Source of the DNA: CBETVX01 sp965539935
GTDB lineage: Bacteria; Bacillota; Clostridia; Peptostreptococcales; Caminicellaceae
DNA: 64,000 nt
Assembly: GCA_965539935.1 (NCBI GenBank)
Contig: CBETVX010000008.1
Span: 7,803 to 71,802, forward strand
Reading direction: 5' to 3'
Positions within the stretch are counted from its first letter, which is position 1; each line of letters starts with the position of its first letter. Of the stretch, positions 25,189 to 32,493 are shown piece by piece. Made by a program: the position numbers and the translations under genes. Below the pieces are notes generated by a model. The model worked only from the letters and a program-made list of their open reading frames with translations, did not search any database and had not been told where the DNA came from.

Positions 25189-26207
25189 TGTTTGAAGATA
25201 TGACATATGAAAATATACTTAATGATATGCTTTCTAGAGTACCTTCTGATGTAGATAAAAGGGAAGGCTCTATTATCTATGATGCTCTTGCTCCTTGTGC
25301 TTATAAATTAGCAGAAGTGTATTTTACACTTAATAATTTTATAGATTTATTTTTTATAGATACTACAGTTAGTGAATATCTAGACCGTAAAGCTTCTGAT
25401 TATGGAATTACAAGAAAGTCAGCCACTAAAGCAATAAGAAAAATAGAAACCACTGGATCAGTAGACATAGGCACTAGATGGGGGTTAGAGGAGACAACAT
25501 ATATTATTACAGAAAAAATATCAGGGACTGAATATAAAGCAGAGTGTGAACAATATGGAGAAATAGGTAACATCTATACAGGAGAGCTTGATAATATTGA
25601 CAATATAAATGGAGTCACTGCTACATTAACAGATATTATCATTAGTGGTGAAGATGAAGAAACAGACGATAATTTTCGTGAAAGAATTTATAATTCTTTA
25701 CAGAAACCAGCTACAAGTGGTAATGCATATCACTATGAACAATGGGCATTAGAAGTACCAGGAGTAGGAGACGCTAAAGTTTTTCCATTATGGAATGGAC
25801 CAGGCACGGTAAAAGTATTAGTGGTAGATAGCAATAAGGAAATAGATGAAACATTAGAGCAGATCGTATATGAGCATATTGAAAGTGTACGACCTATTGG
25901 GGCCACAGTAACAGTAGATAGTCCTAATGAAAAAATAATAAATGTAGCAGCTAATATTGAATTAGATGGATCTAAAACACTAAATGAAGTAATAACAGCT
26001 TTTTCAAATACTTTTACAGAATATTTAAAGAGCACGGTATTTAAAACATATACTGTAAGCTATGCTAAAATAGGGAGTATTTTACTTGCTACAGATGGTG
26101 TTGAGGATTATTCCAATTTACTTATTAATGAAGGTGTATCTAATATAATAATTGGCAATGATGAAATGGCCATAGCAGGAACTGTAAATTTAACGGAGGT
26201 GGCATGA
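25188..26207 (+). CDS. Baseplate J-like protein (XkdT)
   Basis: 339 residues. Typical opening (MLSRVPSDVDKREGSIIYDALAP), FIDTTVSEYLDRKASDYGITR, and the J core DDNFRERIYNSLQKPATSGNAYHYEQWALEVPGVGDAKVFPLWNGPGTV-like block. Forms the wedge ring with the gp25-like protein and triggers contraction. Confidence 0.92.
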   Translation: MFEDMTYENILNDMLSRVPSDVDKREGSIIYDALAPCAYKLAEVYFTLNNFIDLFFIDTTVSEYLDRKASDYGITRKSATKAIRKIETTGSVDIGTRWGLEETTYIITEKISGTEYKAECEQYGEIGNIYTGELDNIDNINGVTATLTDIIISGEDEETDDNFRERIYNSLQKPATSGNAYHYEQWALEVPGVGDAKVFPLWNGPGTVKVLVVDSNKEIDETLEQIVYEHIESVRPIGATVTVDSPNEKIINVAANIELDGSKTLNEVITAFSNTFTEYLKSTVFKTYTVSYAKIGSILLATDGVEDYSNLLINEGVSNIIIGNDEMAIAGTVNLTEVA

Positions 26208-26208
26208 T

Positions 26209-26742
26209 ATGAATTTAATGGAATTGCTGCCTCCGTATTATAGTGAAAATGTTACGATGCAACAACTACAAAACATCATTGGAACAGAAATTAATAAGGT
26301 TGCTGATGGACTGAACAAAACTATAAGTGAGTGTTTTGTCAATACTGTATCTGATTTACTAAGTAGATATGAAAAAATATATGGCTTAGAAGTTGATGTT
26401 TCAAAAAACGATGAATTTAGACGTGAGAGATTAAGAGCAAAGATACGAGGGACTGGTACAGTAACAAAGCAGATGATAAAAGATGTTGCAGCTTCTTATA
26501 GTAATGGTGAAGTTGAGGTTATAGAAGATAATGAAAACTATAGGTTTGTTATTAAATTTGTCGGTACTATAGGTATTCCAGAAAATATGGCTGACTTAAA
26601 ATTAACTATAGAAGAAATAAAACCTGCCCATTTAGCTTATACCTTTGAATATACCTATCGGACCCATGGAGAATTAAAAAATTACACTCATGGAACACTT
26701 AGTAACTATACACATCAGACTTTAAGAGAAGGGGTGATATAA
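26209..26742 (+). CDS. Tail protein DUF2313 (XkdU/YmfQ-like)
   Basis: 177 residues. LMELLPPYYSENVTMQQLQNI and SRYEKIYGLEVDVSKNDEFRRERLRAKIRGTGTVT match the DUF2313/Mu gp48 family linking wedge to fibre. The C-terminus has a small repeat THGELKNYTHGTLSNYTHQTLR. AGGTGGCATGAT upstream. Confidence 0.88.
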   Translation: MNLMELLPPYYSENVTMQQLQNIIGTEINKVADGLNKTISECFVNTVSDLLSRYEKIYGLEVDVSKNDEFRRERLRAKIRGTGTVTKQMIKDVAASYSNGEVEVIEDNENYRFVIKFVGTIGIPENMADLKLTIEEIKPAHLAYTFEYTYRTHGELKNYTHGTLSNYTHQTLREGVI

Positions 26743-27663
26743 TTGCCAAATTATACGGAAAATTATAACCTAAAAAAGCCACTTCCAAACGAAAATTATA
26801 ACGTTGAGGATTTTAATGATAATGCTGATATCATAGACCAAAAGATTAAAGAAATAGAAAATAGTGTAGAAAACATAGAAGTACCTGTAACAAGTGTAAA
26901 CAATAAAACAGGTGATATAGAACTAACTGCAGCTGATGTTGGAGCAGAAACGCCAGAAGGAGCACAACAAAAGGCAGACACAGCAGAAGCAAATGCAAAG
27001 GATTATGCAGATAGTATTAAACCTACAAAGTTAAGTCAGCTAACCAATGATACAGGCTATATAACATCACAAAGGGCAGTTTCTGATAGTGTAAGTAGTA
27101 CAAGTTCAACTGTGGCTGCAAGCTCTAAAGCAGTGAAAACAGCATATGATAAGGCAGTATCAGCTTTGGATACAGCTAATTCAAAGTTAAATTCATCAGC
27201 GTATACAGCCAGTGACGTATTAACAAAACTAAAAACCGTTGATGGTTCAGGAAGCGGTTTAGACGCAGATAAATTAGATGGGTGGCACAGAGACGACATA
27301 AGAAACTGGAATAATATATTGAATAAACCTTCTACATTTACACCAAGTACACATACACATTCATCTTCGGATATAATAGACGGTGTTAAAATAGCAACAG
27401 GTACGTATACAGGCGATGGTACAGACGATAGAGCTATAAACGTAGGATTTGAACCGAAATTAGTTTATATATGGGTAGGACATGGTGACAAAAGGTCATT
27501 TAGAGTAACATCAATAGCTTGTCGTAGACTTGTTGCGAGAGACGCAAATGGTACAGTCTGGTTAGAAGAATCGACATCAGTAAACATAAATTCAACGGGC
27601 TTTTCTGTGGATAGATATGCTAATTATGATACCATATCATATTATTGGGAAGCATGGGGATAG
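26743..27663 (+). CDS. Tail fibre / receptor-binding protein
   Basis: 306 residues from a TTG with AGAAGGGGTGAT upstream. N-terminus YTENYNLKKPLPNENYNVEDFNDNADIID attaches to the baseplate; a VNNKTGDIELTAADVGA repeat block, a serine-rich shaft (SSTSSTVAASSKAV) and a C-terminal beta domain starting ATGTYTGDGTDDRAI, common in clostridial phage fibres, follow. From about 27200 CpG and G/C are visibly higher than in neighbours, suggesting a swapped receptor domain. Confidence 0.87.
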   Translation: MPNYTENYNLKKPLPNENYNVEDFNDNADIIDQKIKEIENSVENIEVPVTSVNNKTGDIELTAADVGAETPEGAQQKADTAEANAKDYADSIKPTKLSQLTNDTGYITSQRAVSDSVSSTSSTVAASSKAVKTAYDKAVSALDTANSKLNSSAYTASDVLTKLKTVDGSGSGLDADKLDGWHRDDIRNWNNILNKPSTFTPSTHTHSSSDIIDGVKIATGTYTGDGTDDRAINVGFEPKLVYIWVGHGDKRSFRVTSIACRRLVARDANGTVWLEESTSVNINSTGFSVDRYANYDTISYYWEAWG

Positions 27664-27674
27664 GAGGTATGTAT

Positions 27675-28103
27675 ATGATTATAAATAATTTAACAAAGAA
27701 TTATGAAATCAATTCTAATTTCCCTAACACTAATTGGTATAATGATGACCGATTAGTGATAGATGAAACTACAGAAGAAGGTAAAGTTTTGGCAGAAAAA
27801 ATATTAAAAAACTATCCATATTTTGATTTAGTAGTAGAAAATAATGAAGTAAAAGAAGTAATAGTATATCCACGAATAAATTACAATATAGATAAAACTC
27901 AAGTAACAATAGATGAAGTAGCAACTATAACTTTAGAACATGAAGTCATAGCAGTTATAGAAGGTACTGAATATACTATAACAGATAGAATAATTGAATT
28001 TTCACATTATAAACCAGGCATTTATAATATTACAGTTAAGGCTGAGGGTTATAAACCTACTATTATAACAATTGAGGTGATATCTAATGAAAATACAGTT
28101 TAA
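27675..28103 (+). CDS. Tail-fibre-associated hypothetical protein
   Basis: 142 residues; ATG at 27675 chosen for TAGGAGGTATGTAT upstream (an in-frame ATG at 27645 lies within the fibre gene). Ends with an Ig-like beta pattern (KTQVTIDEVATITLEHEV; YKPGIYNITVKAEGYKPT). Position fits an adaptor or fibre accessory. Overlaps the next gene by 17 bases. Confidence 0.6.
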   Translation: MIINNLTKNYEINSNFPNTNWYNDDRLVIDETTEEGKVLAEKILKNYPYFDLVVENNEVKEVIVYPRINYNIDKTQVTIDEVATITLEHEVIAVIEGTEYTITDRIIEFSHYKPGIYNITVKAEGYKPTIITIEVISNENTV

Positions 28104-28296
28104 ACCAACAATAGAGGAAATAAATGCTAAAGTGGTAGAAAAAATTAGGCAAAAATACGATATCAATGAAGAGTTTGAAATGATAAATTTAGGTATTAAA
28201 GACCCTACTAATGAAGAATTTACAGCTTATAGGGAATATGTAGACGAATGTAGGGAATGGGGCAGGCAAGAGAAAGAAAAATATGGATATATTTAA
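28087..28296 (+). CDS. Small tail-region protein
   Basis: 69 residues, charged and helical (TIEEINAKVVEKIRQKYD; FTAYREYVDECREWG). Occupies the usual place of XkdW/XkdX-like small genes between fibre and lysis. Ended by the terminator at 28297. Confidence 0.5.
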   Translation: MKIQFKPTIEEINAKVVEKIRQKYDINEEFEMINLGIKDPTNEEFTAYREYVDECREWGRQEKEKYGYI

Positions 28297-28328
28297 AACA
28301 CCTACATTATAGGTGTTATTTTTAATTT
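28297..28328 (+). terminator. Terminator between tail and lysis genes
   Basis: AACACCTA-CATTA-TAGGTGTT, 8 perfect pairs, followed by ATTTTTAATTTT. Confidence 0.8.
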
Positions 28329-28342
28329 TGGGAGGTGAAAGC

Positions 28343-28795
28343 ATGTTACAAATACAAGTTTTTGATGGTCAAATAACAGAAAACTTTAATATATCAGAAT
28401 TTAGGTGTAGAGCAAATGGAGAAGTTTTAATTAATGCTGCTGTAATAGACCATATTCAAAGGCTTCAAAAACTTAGGGATTGGTATAAAAGACCGATGAT
28501 AATAACATCTGGATATAGAACTTCTGAATATAACGAAAAGGTTGGTGGTAGCCCAAATTCAAAGCATATAGAAGGAATAGCTAGTGATATTTTGTTACCT
28601 GACGAGTTTTATGGATATTCCAAAGAAAGACAAGATGAATTTCTAAACAATATAAAAAACAAGTGGATTCAGCTTTGTAATGAAGATGGTCTTGGCGGTG
28701 GAGTAGGTTTTTATAATTCCTTCTTCCATTTAGACAGTAGACCTAAAGGGAATTATGCAAATGGTTCCTATGCCTTTTGGGATATGAGAAGTTAA
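28343..28795 (+). CDS. Endolysin, M15-family L,D/D,D-peptidase
   Basis: 150 residues, start at 28343 set by GGGAGGTGAAAGC. Zinc peptidase of the M15A/VanY-like group: ITSGYRTSEYNEKVGGSPNSKH with H75 and D82 (SKHIEGIASDI), and final ligand H129 (FFHLDSR). Cuts stem peptides of the wall at lysis. No cell-wall-binding domain and no signal peptide, so release depends on the holin gene 18 bases downstream. Confidence 0.88.
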   Translation: MLQIQVFDGQITENFNISEFRCRANGEVLINAAVIDHIQRLQKLRDWYKRPMIITSGYRTSEYNEKVGGSPNSKHIEGIASDILLPDEFYGYSKERQDEFLNNIKNKWIQLCNEDGLGGGVGFYNSFFHLDSRPKGNYANGSYAFWDMRS

Positions 28796-28813
28796 TAAAA
28801 GAAAGGAGAACAG

Positions 28814-29230
28814 ATGATGAATTATAAAAATATACTTAATTCAGTAATAGCTTTAGGTGGAACAAGTTTAACATATCTTATAGGTGGATGGGATAATGTA
28901 CTAAAGATATTAGCAGTTTTGATTGTAATAGACTATGTTACAGGATTAATGAAGGCGTTTATGAACAAAGATTTAGCAAGTGATATAGGATATAGAGGAC
29001 TAATGAAAAAAGCAGCTATATTTATTGTAGTTATACTAGCACACCAACTAGATTTAACTATCCCTCAGCAAAATCCAATTTTTAGAACCATGGCCTGCTA
29101 TTTTTATATTGCAAATGAGGGAATTAGCATTACTGAAAATATAGCATTATTAGGTATTCCTTTGCCTGGAGGGCTTATTAATGCATTAAAAAAATTAGAA
29201 GATAGTAATAATGAAAAAGTAGAAGGGTAG
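28814..29230 (+). CDS. Phage holin (phage_holin_4 / TcdE-like family)
   Basis: 138 residues. Hydrophobic segments near 10-25, 28-48 (VLKILAVLIVIDYVTGLMKA) and 66-85 (AAIFIVVILAHQLD) plus the family block NEGISITENIALLGIPLP. The DYVTG motif and length match the toxin-secretion/lysis holins of clostridia. GAAAGGAG upstream. Confidence 0.9.
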   Translation: MMNYKNILNSVIALGGTSLTYLIGGWDNVLKILAVLIVIDYVTGLMKAFMNKDLASDIGYRGLMKKAAIFIVVILAHQLDLTIPQQNPIFRTMACYFYIANEGISITENIALLGIPLPGGLINALKKLEDSNNEKVEG

Positions 29231-29259
29231 GCTTGATCCTACTCTTTTTTTATTTTTTT
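29225..29259 (+). terminator. Terminator after holin
   Basis: GGGTAGG-CTTGAT-CCTACTC stem (one G-U) then TTTTTTTATTTTTTT. Confidence 0.82.
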
Positions 29260-29341
29260 GTAAAATATAGGATAACAAACTATTTATATACTACGTTATA
29301 GCGTTGCGTAATATACTCAAGAAAGGATGTGGAAAGATGTG

Positions 29342-29428
29342 ATGGAATACATAAAAGAGTTCCTAGATTTACTACTCACAGTACTAGCCATACTCGTAGC
29401 AATCAAGGAACTCAAGAAAAAAGATTAG
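29342..29428 (+). CDS. 28-residue hydrophobic peptide, possible type I toxin
   Basis: Reads MEYIKEF, then LDLLLTVLAILVAI, then KELKKKD: one membrane helix with a charged basic end, the build of holin-like type I toxins. GAAAGGATG lies upstream. A GC-rich hairpin AAGGGGA-GAAA-TCCCCTT (29432-29449) follows. Position after the lysis cassette is typical for such peptides. No antisense RNA promoter could be proven. Confidence 0.45.
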   Translation: MEYIKEFLDLLLTVLAILVAIKELKKKD

Positions 29429-29475
29429 GGCAAGGGGAGAAATCCCCTTCCTAAATCCATCATATCATATAGGAC

Positions 29476-29634
29476 ATGAAAAATAAATATAGTTTGCTGT
29501 GGATTATAGTAACAATATATCTATGGACTACACTTGACTTTAATAACCCTACTATTATTAATTATATCCAAATAATATTACTAATTATTCTTACAGTATT
29601 GCAGATAATACGATTATTTAGAAGGAGGAGTTAG
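29476..29634 (+). CDS. Small two-helix membrane protein
   Basis: 52 residues with two hydrophobic stretches (SLLWIIVTIYLW; IIQILL-type YIQIILLIILTVLQII) and a basic end RLFRRRS. Ribosome site is weak (ATAGGAC). The end carries GGAGGAG, which serves the next gene. Function unknown. Confidence 0.4.
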   Translation: MKNKYSLLWIIVTIYLWTTLDFNNPTIINYIQIILLIILTVLQIIRLFRRRS

Positions 29635-29635
29635 A

Positions 29636-29826
29636 TTGAAAATAAGAGAAATAAGAAAAAAAAAGGTTTGTCAGTACCAGCTTTATCAAGATTATCAGGT
29701 GTACCAGTTAGGACTATAGAGGACATAGAAAAGCGTGGGGACTGCAAAGTCTCCACAGCTAAAAAATTGGCAGAAGGATTAGAGGTTACACTTGATGAAC
29801 TATGTGGTTTTAATACTAATATATGA
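29636..29826 (+). pseudogene. XRE-type helix-turn-helix gene frameshifted in a nine-A tract
   Basis: TTG at 29636 stands 7 bases after GGAGGAG and starts KIREIRKK, while the body LSVPALSRLSGVPVRTIED...VTLDEL of a compact Cro/C1 regulator is in another frame. The two join if the A-run at 29656-29664 had ten instead of nine A: the total is 191 bases, one short of 64 codons. Either a true inactivation, a sequencing error in the run, or expression through slippage on the A-tract. Followed by a terminator. Confidence 0.7.
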
Positions 29827-29840
29827 TAACAATTAGAAGG

Positions 29841-29870
29841 CTAGGTCTTTGGGCCTAGTATTCTTTTATT
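29841..29870 (+). terminator. Terminator after XRE remnant
   Basis: CTAGGTC-TTTG-GGCCTAG stem (one G-U) then TATTCTTTTATT. Confidence 0.6.
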
Positions 29871-29945
29871 TGAGTGAATTAGATATGAAAAGAGTTGTTA
29901 TGAGAATTAAGGGTATAAAATATAATGTATAAAACAATATTTTAA

Positions 29946-29974
29946 TTGACTATACTTACATAATAATATAAGAT
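29946..29974 (+). promoter_or_regulatory. Promoter for the Panacea-domain operon
   Basis: TTGACT (29946-29951), 17-base spacer, TAAGAT (29969-29974), start of transcription expected near 29981. TTCGACA at 29992-29998 matches a Spo0A box on the reverse strand, but one heptamer is weak evidence. Confidence 0.5.
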
Positions 29975-30053
29975 TTACTATACATAAATCGTTCGACAAA
30001 TTCTGCAAAAAGAAGGATTTTAATCATAAATATAGAAAAAGAGAGGTGAGATC

Positions 30054-30542
30054 ATGGGTAAGGTATTGAAATTGTTTAAGGAGGATAATAAGATGAGAAT
30101 AACAGATGTTGCAAAAGTATTTCTTACCTTTTCATCAATGACTCACAAAAAACTTCAAAAACTATGTTATTATGCTCAGGCATGGTACCTAGCTATTAAT
30201 GATGAACCTTTGGTGAAAAATACAAGATTTGAAGCTTGGGTTCATGGTCCAGTTTCTCCTGAATTATATCAAGAATACAAAGGATTAGGAGCTTTCAAAA
30301 TACCAAAAAGAGAGAAGTTACCTCAAAATATTTCAGAAGATAGTTATGAATATGCATTCTTGTGGAGTATCTATCAAAAATATGGACATTTATCAGGAGA
30401 TGAATTAGAAACGTTAACCCATACAGAAGAGCCATGGTTAAAAGCTAGAGCCAGAGATGGGGTACATTATTGGGAACCATCTAATGAAAAAATACTTGAA
30501 GAAGATATGATGAATTTTTATAGAAAGGAACAATATAAATAA
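30054..30542 (+). CDS. Panacea-domain (DUF4065/SocA/GepA-like) antitoxin candidate
   Basis: 162 residues. Panacea signature: TDVAKVFLTF, THKKLQKLCYYAQAWYLAI, EAWVHGPVSPELYQEYK and GDELETLTHTEEPW. Panacea proteins neutralise many unrelated toxins encoded beside them. ATG at 30054 follows GAGAGGTGAGATC; a second ATG at 30093 follows AAGGAGGATAATAAG and would give the family-typical N-terminus MRITDVAKVF, so two forms are possible. The membrane-protein gene 3 bases downstream is the candidate toxin. Confidence 0.85.
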   Translation: MGKVLKLFKEDNKMRITDVAKVFLTFSSMTHKKLQKLCYYAQAWYLAINDEPLVKNTRFEAWVHGPVSPELYQEYKGLGAFKIPKREKLPQNISEDSYEYAFLWSIYQKYGHLSGDELETLTHTEEPWLKARARDGVHYWEPSNEKILEEDMMNFYRKEQYK

Positions 30543-30545
30543 TAG

Positions 30546-31076
30546 ATGACATATCTAATAATTGGATTGGTAATTGGTATTTTAGTTGGAATGTGGGTTA
30601 ACTCTCATAAATACATAAAAAGTAATTTGGTCAAATTTATAGTTGCTATAGTTGCTATTATATTATTTGTTTTGGTTATTTATAATAAATTAAATATTAA
30701 TAATAATAATTATAATATACTTTCCCAAAATTATGAAATATTACTTACTTTTTTTTCGTCATTTATATTTTCATGGATATTAAATGAATTTAGCAGTGTT
30801 CAGCAATTAAAAGAAAGGGAAAAAGACCTATCAATAAAATCATTTAGGCATAGTAGAAACTTAATAAGTAAAATAGAATATAGTATATTAATTAGTAATA
30901 TGTTAAATGAAAAATCATCTTATTGTAGCAATAATAGTGAACTTGAATGTAAGTTCTTTAATAATTTAAATCGAATGAGGGATTTGTTAATAATTTTTAA
31001 AAAGGATGCTAATGAAATTAAAAACGATTGGTCTGATGAAATATCAGAAGATATTATTTGTTATCAAGAAATATAA
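30546..31076 (+). CDS. Membrane protein, candidate toxin partner of Panacea antitoxin
   Basis: 176 residues. Three hydrophobic segments, about 2-18 (YLIIGLVIGILVGMWV), 29-46 (LVKFIVAIVAIILFVLVIY) and 62-80 (ILLTFFSSFIFSWIL), then a charged cytoplasmic helix-rich tail (SVQQLKEREKDLSIKSF; FNNLNRMRDLLIIFKKD). No enzymatic motif. Starts 3 bases after the antitoxin stop without a good ribosome site, so it depends on coupling. Membrane toxins are one known class of Panacea partners; this exact architecture is not one I recognise. Very AT-rich. Confidence 0.6.
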   Translation: MTYLIIGLVIGILVGMWVNSHKYIKSNLVKFIVAIVAIILFVLVIYNKLNINNNNYNILSQNYEILLTFFSSFIFSWILNEFSSVQQLKEREKDLSIKSFRHSRNLISKIEYSILISNMLNEKSSYCSNNSELECKFFNNLNRMRDLLIIFKKDANEIKNDWSDEISEDIICYQEI

Positions 31077-31172
31077 CAAATAAATAATTATATAAAATAA
31101 TTATCACCTAAAACCGATTATTAAATGAATACAGATACAGATTTATAAAAATATTTAAAAAGAATTGAAGAA

Positions 31173-31397
31173 TTGAACAATAGAAGAAAAGTTTTGGAAA
31201 ACAAACTTGATAAGAGAGTAAAGTTAGCATTAGATGAACAGATAAAATTAGATGACGAAATTACTGAATTTATAAATAATGAAAGCAGAATCAATTATAG
31301 AAGGAAACATAATATAGAGCCAAAAGAAGATATAGATATTCCAAAGAAAAATGAATTTAGAAAAGAAAAAAAAGATAGTAAAGTCAATGTTGATTAA
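31173..31397 (+). CDS. Highly charged hypothetical protein
   Basis: 74 residues from TTG, no clear ribosome site, so the start is uncertain. Lysine/glutamate-rich, probably coiled (VLENKLDKRVKLALDEQIK; PKKNEFRKEKKDSKVNVD). No family recognised. It is the last complete reading frame of the prophage side before the terminator at 31492. Confidence 0.35.
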   Translation: MNNRRKVLENKLDKRVKLALDEQIKLDDEITEFINNESRINYRRKHNIEPKEDIDIPKKNEFRKEKKDSKVNVD

Positions 31398-31491
31398 TAA
31401 TTACAAAGCTATATTTATAACAATATAACCAGTAAAATGTTAAGAGTAATTGAATCTTAATATATCAACAAATTAATATATATTTTAACAT

Positions 31492-31518
31492 AGCTCTGGG
31501 GGACCAGGGCTTTTTTTA
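31492..31518 (+). terminator. Terminator at end of prophage accessory genes
   Basis: AGCTCTGG-GGGA-CCAGGGCT stem then TTTTTTTATG. Confidence 0.85.
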
Positions 31519-31575
31519 TGTTTGTATTTCAGTAACAAGCTAACAACTTTTCAAGAACATTAGATTTACTAATAA

Positions 31576-31683
31576 ACTATAGTAAAATCAAGACATAAAA
31601 GTATAATTATTACTCAAATATATGCTCACATGAATATGGATTCAGTACAAAATGAAGTTGCAACTATTGATAATGATATTTAA
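31576..31683 (+). pseudogene. Tyrosine recombinase (integrase) C-terminal remnant
   Basis: Thirty-five codons open between two stops, no start. The reading RHKSIIITQIYAHM is the box II / active-site Tyr region of phage integrases (usual form GHKSIxTTQIYAHV), with catalytic His and Tyr both kept, followed by a typical short acidic tail to a TAA that lies in the next terminator. Everything upstream of box II is missing. The 516-base stretch 31398-31914 holds only this, two terminators and the small frame at 31762. Confidence 0.7.
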
Positions 31684-31710
31684 CCAGAGATGAATTTCTC
31701 TGGTTATTTT
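31682..31710 (+). terminator. Terminator at integrase remnant
   Basis: AACCAGAGA / TCTCTGGTT, 9 perfect pairs, 6-base loop, then ATTTTATTTAT. It probably ended the once intact recombinase gene. Confidence 0.8.
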
Positions 31711-31761
31711 ATTTATATGACAACCTTATTCCCCATATATATTAGCAAGGGGGGAATTTGT

Positions 31762-31875
31762 TTGATAAAAATTTTTTATACAGGTAAAATATCAAAAGAA
31801 GAATTAATTTCTACATTAAATAAACTTATAAGTAAATTCCTACAGGAGATAAAAATAAATGAAATTAAAAGCTGA
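31762..31875 (+). CDS. Small protein or fragment, copy 1 of a duplicated segment
   Basis: 37 residues from TTG with AAGGGGGGAAT 7 bases upstream: IKIFYTGKISKEELISTLNK then LISKFLQEIKINEIKS. A diverged copy without a start codon lies at about 33793-33893 (EFYLGKLLKEELTFRFNKL then ISKFLSEIKLNGQ). It may be a real small gene or the conserved end of a larger lost one. Confidence 0.4.
   Translation: MIKIFYTGKISKEELISTLNKLISKFLQEIKINEIKS
31819..31842. repeat. 24-bp direct repeat, copy 1
   Basis: Identical to 33843-33866 (begins AATAAACTTATAAG, ends AAATTCCTA). Similarity continues on both sides: GGTAAA and AAAGAAGAATTA before it, AGATAAA and AAAATATAATG after it, about 140 bp in all. The two copies enclose the truncated lipoprotein and channel genes. 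Confidence 0.8.
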
Positions 31876-31894
31876 CAGAATCTCGTCAGCTTTT
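31867..31894. terminator. Bidirectional terminator
   Basis: AAAAGCTGAC / GTCAGCTTTT, 10 perfect pairs, 8-base loop; T-run on the + strand and A-run on the other, so it can also stop minus-strand transcription from the lipoprotein gene. Confidence 0.8.
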
Positions 31895-31914
31895 AATAAA
31901 ATATAATGTAGGTA

Positions 31915-32493
31915 TCATATAGATGATAATACATAGTCACCTTCTCCGCCTTTGAAAGCTCCTGCCATAACAGCAAATTGAATATCAGTTCTAACTTCTA
32001 CATCTTTGCCAGGTTCTAGACCATGTTTTCTAAGAACGTACTCTAGAGTCATCTCTGGCATTCCACCTTTTCTACCGCCAATTATACTTTTTCCCTTAAG
32101 CATACTAAAATCAAAATCATCAATTTTTTCCCTTCCCATTAGGAAAGAGCCATCTCTTTGAGTTAGTTGAGCAAAGTTTACTGCGTAATCTTCTTTACCT
32201 TGATTATATACGTATACAGATGCTTCAGGTCCCATAAATCCAATGTCTGCTTGATCCGATAATATTGCAGTCATAGTTTTGTCTGCACCCTTAGTATTTA
32301 TAAACTCAACTTCTAAGCCCTCTTCTTCAAAGAAACCCTGTGTAAGTGCTACATACTGAGGAGCATAAAATACTGAGTGGGTAACTTCTGCAACAGTTAT
32401 CTTAGTCAATGCCTTTTCTCCACAACCAGTTAAAGCTATAGAAACCACTAAAACCAGTGTAAGAATCAGTGAAATAGTTTTAAATCTGTTCAA
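31915..32493 (-). pseudogene. Truncated NMT1/SsuA-like ABC substrate-binding lipoprotein
   Basis: 192 residues against ~320-340 for the family. TTG at 32493 is used because GGAGGG sits just upstream; a further TTG at 32508 overlaps that site. Lipoprotein signal LILTLVLVVSIALTGC with lipobox LTGC; then FYAPQYVALTQGFFEEEGL and GADKTMTAILSDQADIGFMGPE, typical of periplasmic-binding type II proteins for sulfonate, thiamine precursor or nitrate. It breaks off at GDYV where relatives continue GDYVTLFEPTA, adding only LSSI. The second lobe is lost and no permease or ATPase gene is near, so it is probably non-functional. Confidence 0.8.

Larger units (their letters stand above)
1..31900. mobile_element. 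Contractile-tailed (PBSX/Xkd-like) prophage, left end outside window
   Basis: A continuous, almost purely + strand run of phage genes: recombination, replication, packaging, head, sheath-type tail, baseplate, lysis. Sheath, tube, XkdN-type chaperone, LysM hub protein, gpJ-like and DUF2313-like genes mark a myovirus-like tail. The left end is not seen: the window opens just before an early regulator. The right limit is put near the integrase remnant (31576-31683) and the truncated lipoprotein gene (31915), but no att pair can be shown because the left half-site is missing. Structural genes are intact by eye; an intact integrase is not in the window. Confidence 0.9.

Noticed and set aside
29992..29998. 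TTCGACA, a Spo0A-box-like heptamer upstream of the Panacea gene
   Set aside because: A single heptamer in A/T-rich DNA occurs often by chance; noted only in the promoter entry.
31690..31875. 61-residue reading from ATG 31690
   Set aside because: The ATG lies inside the loop of a terminator; the well-spaced GGGGGG favours the TTG at 31762.
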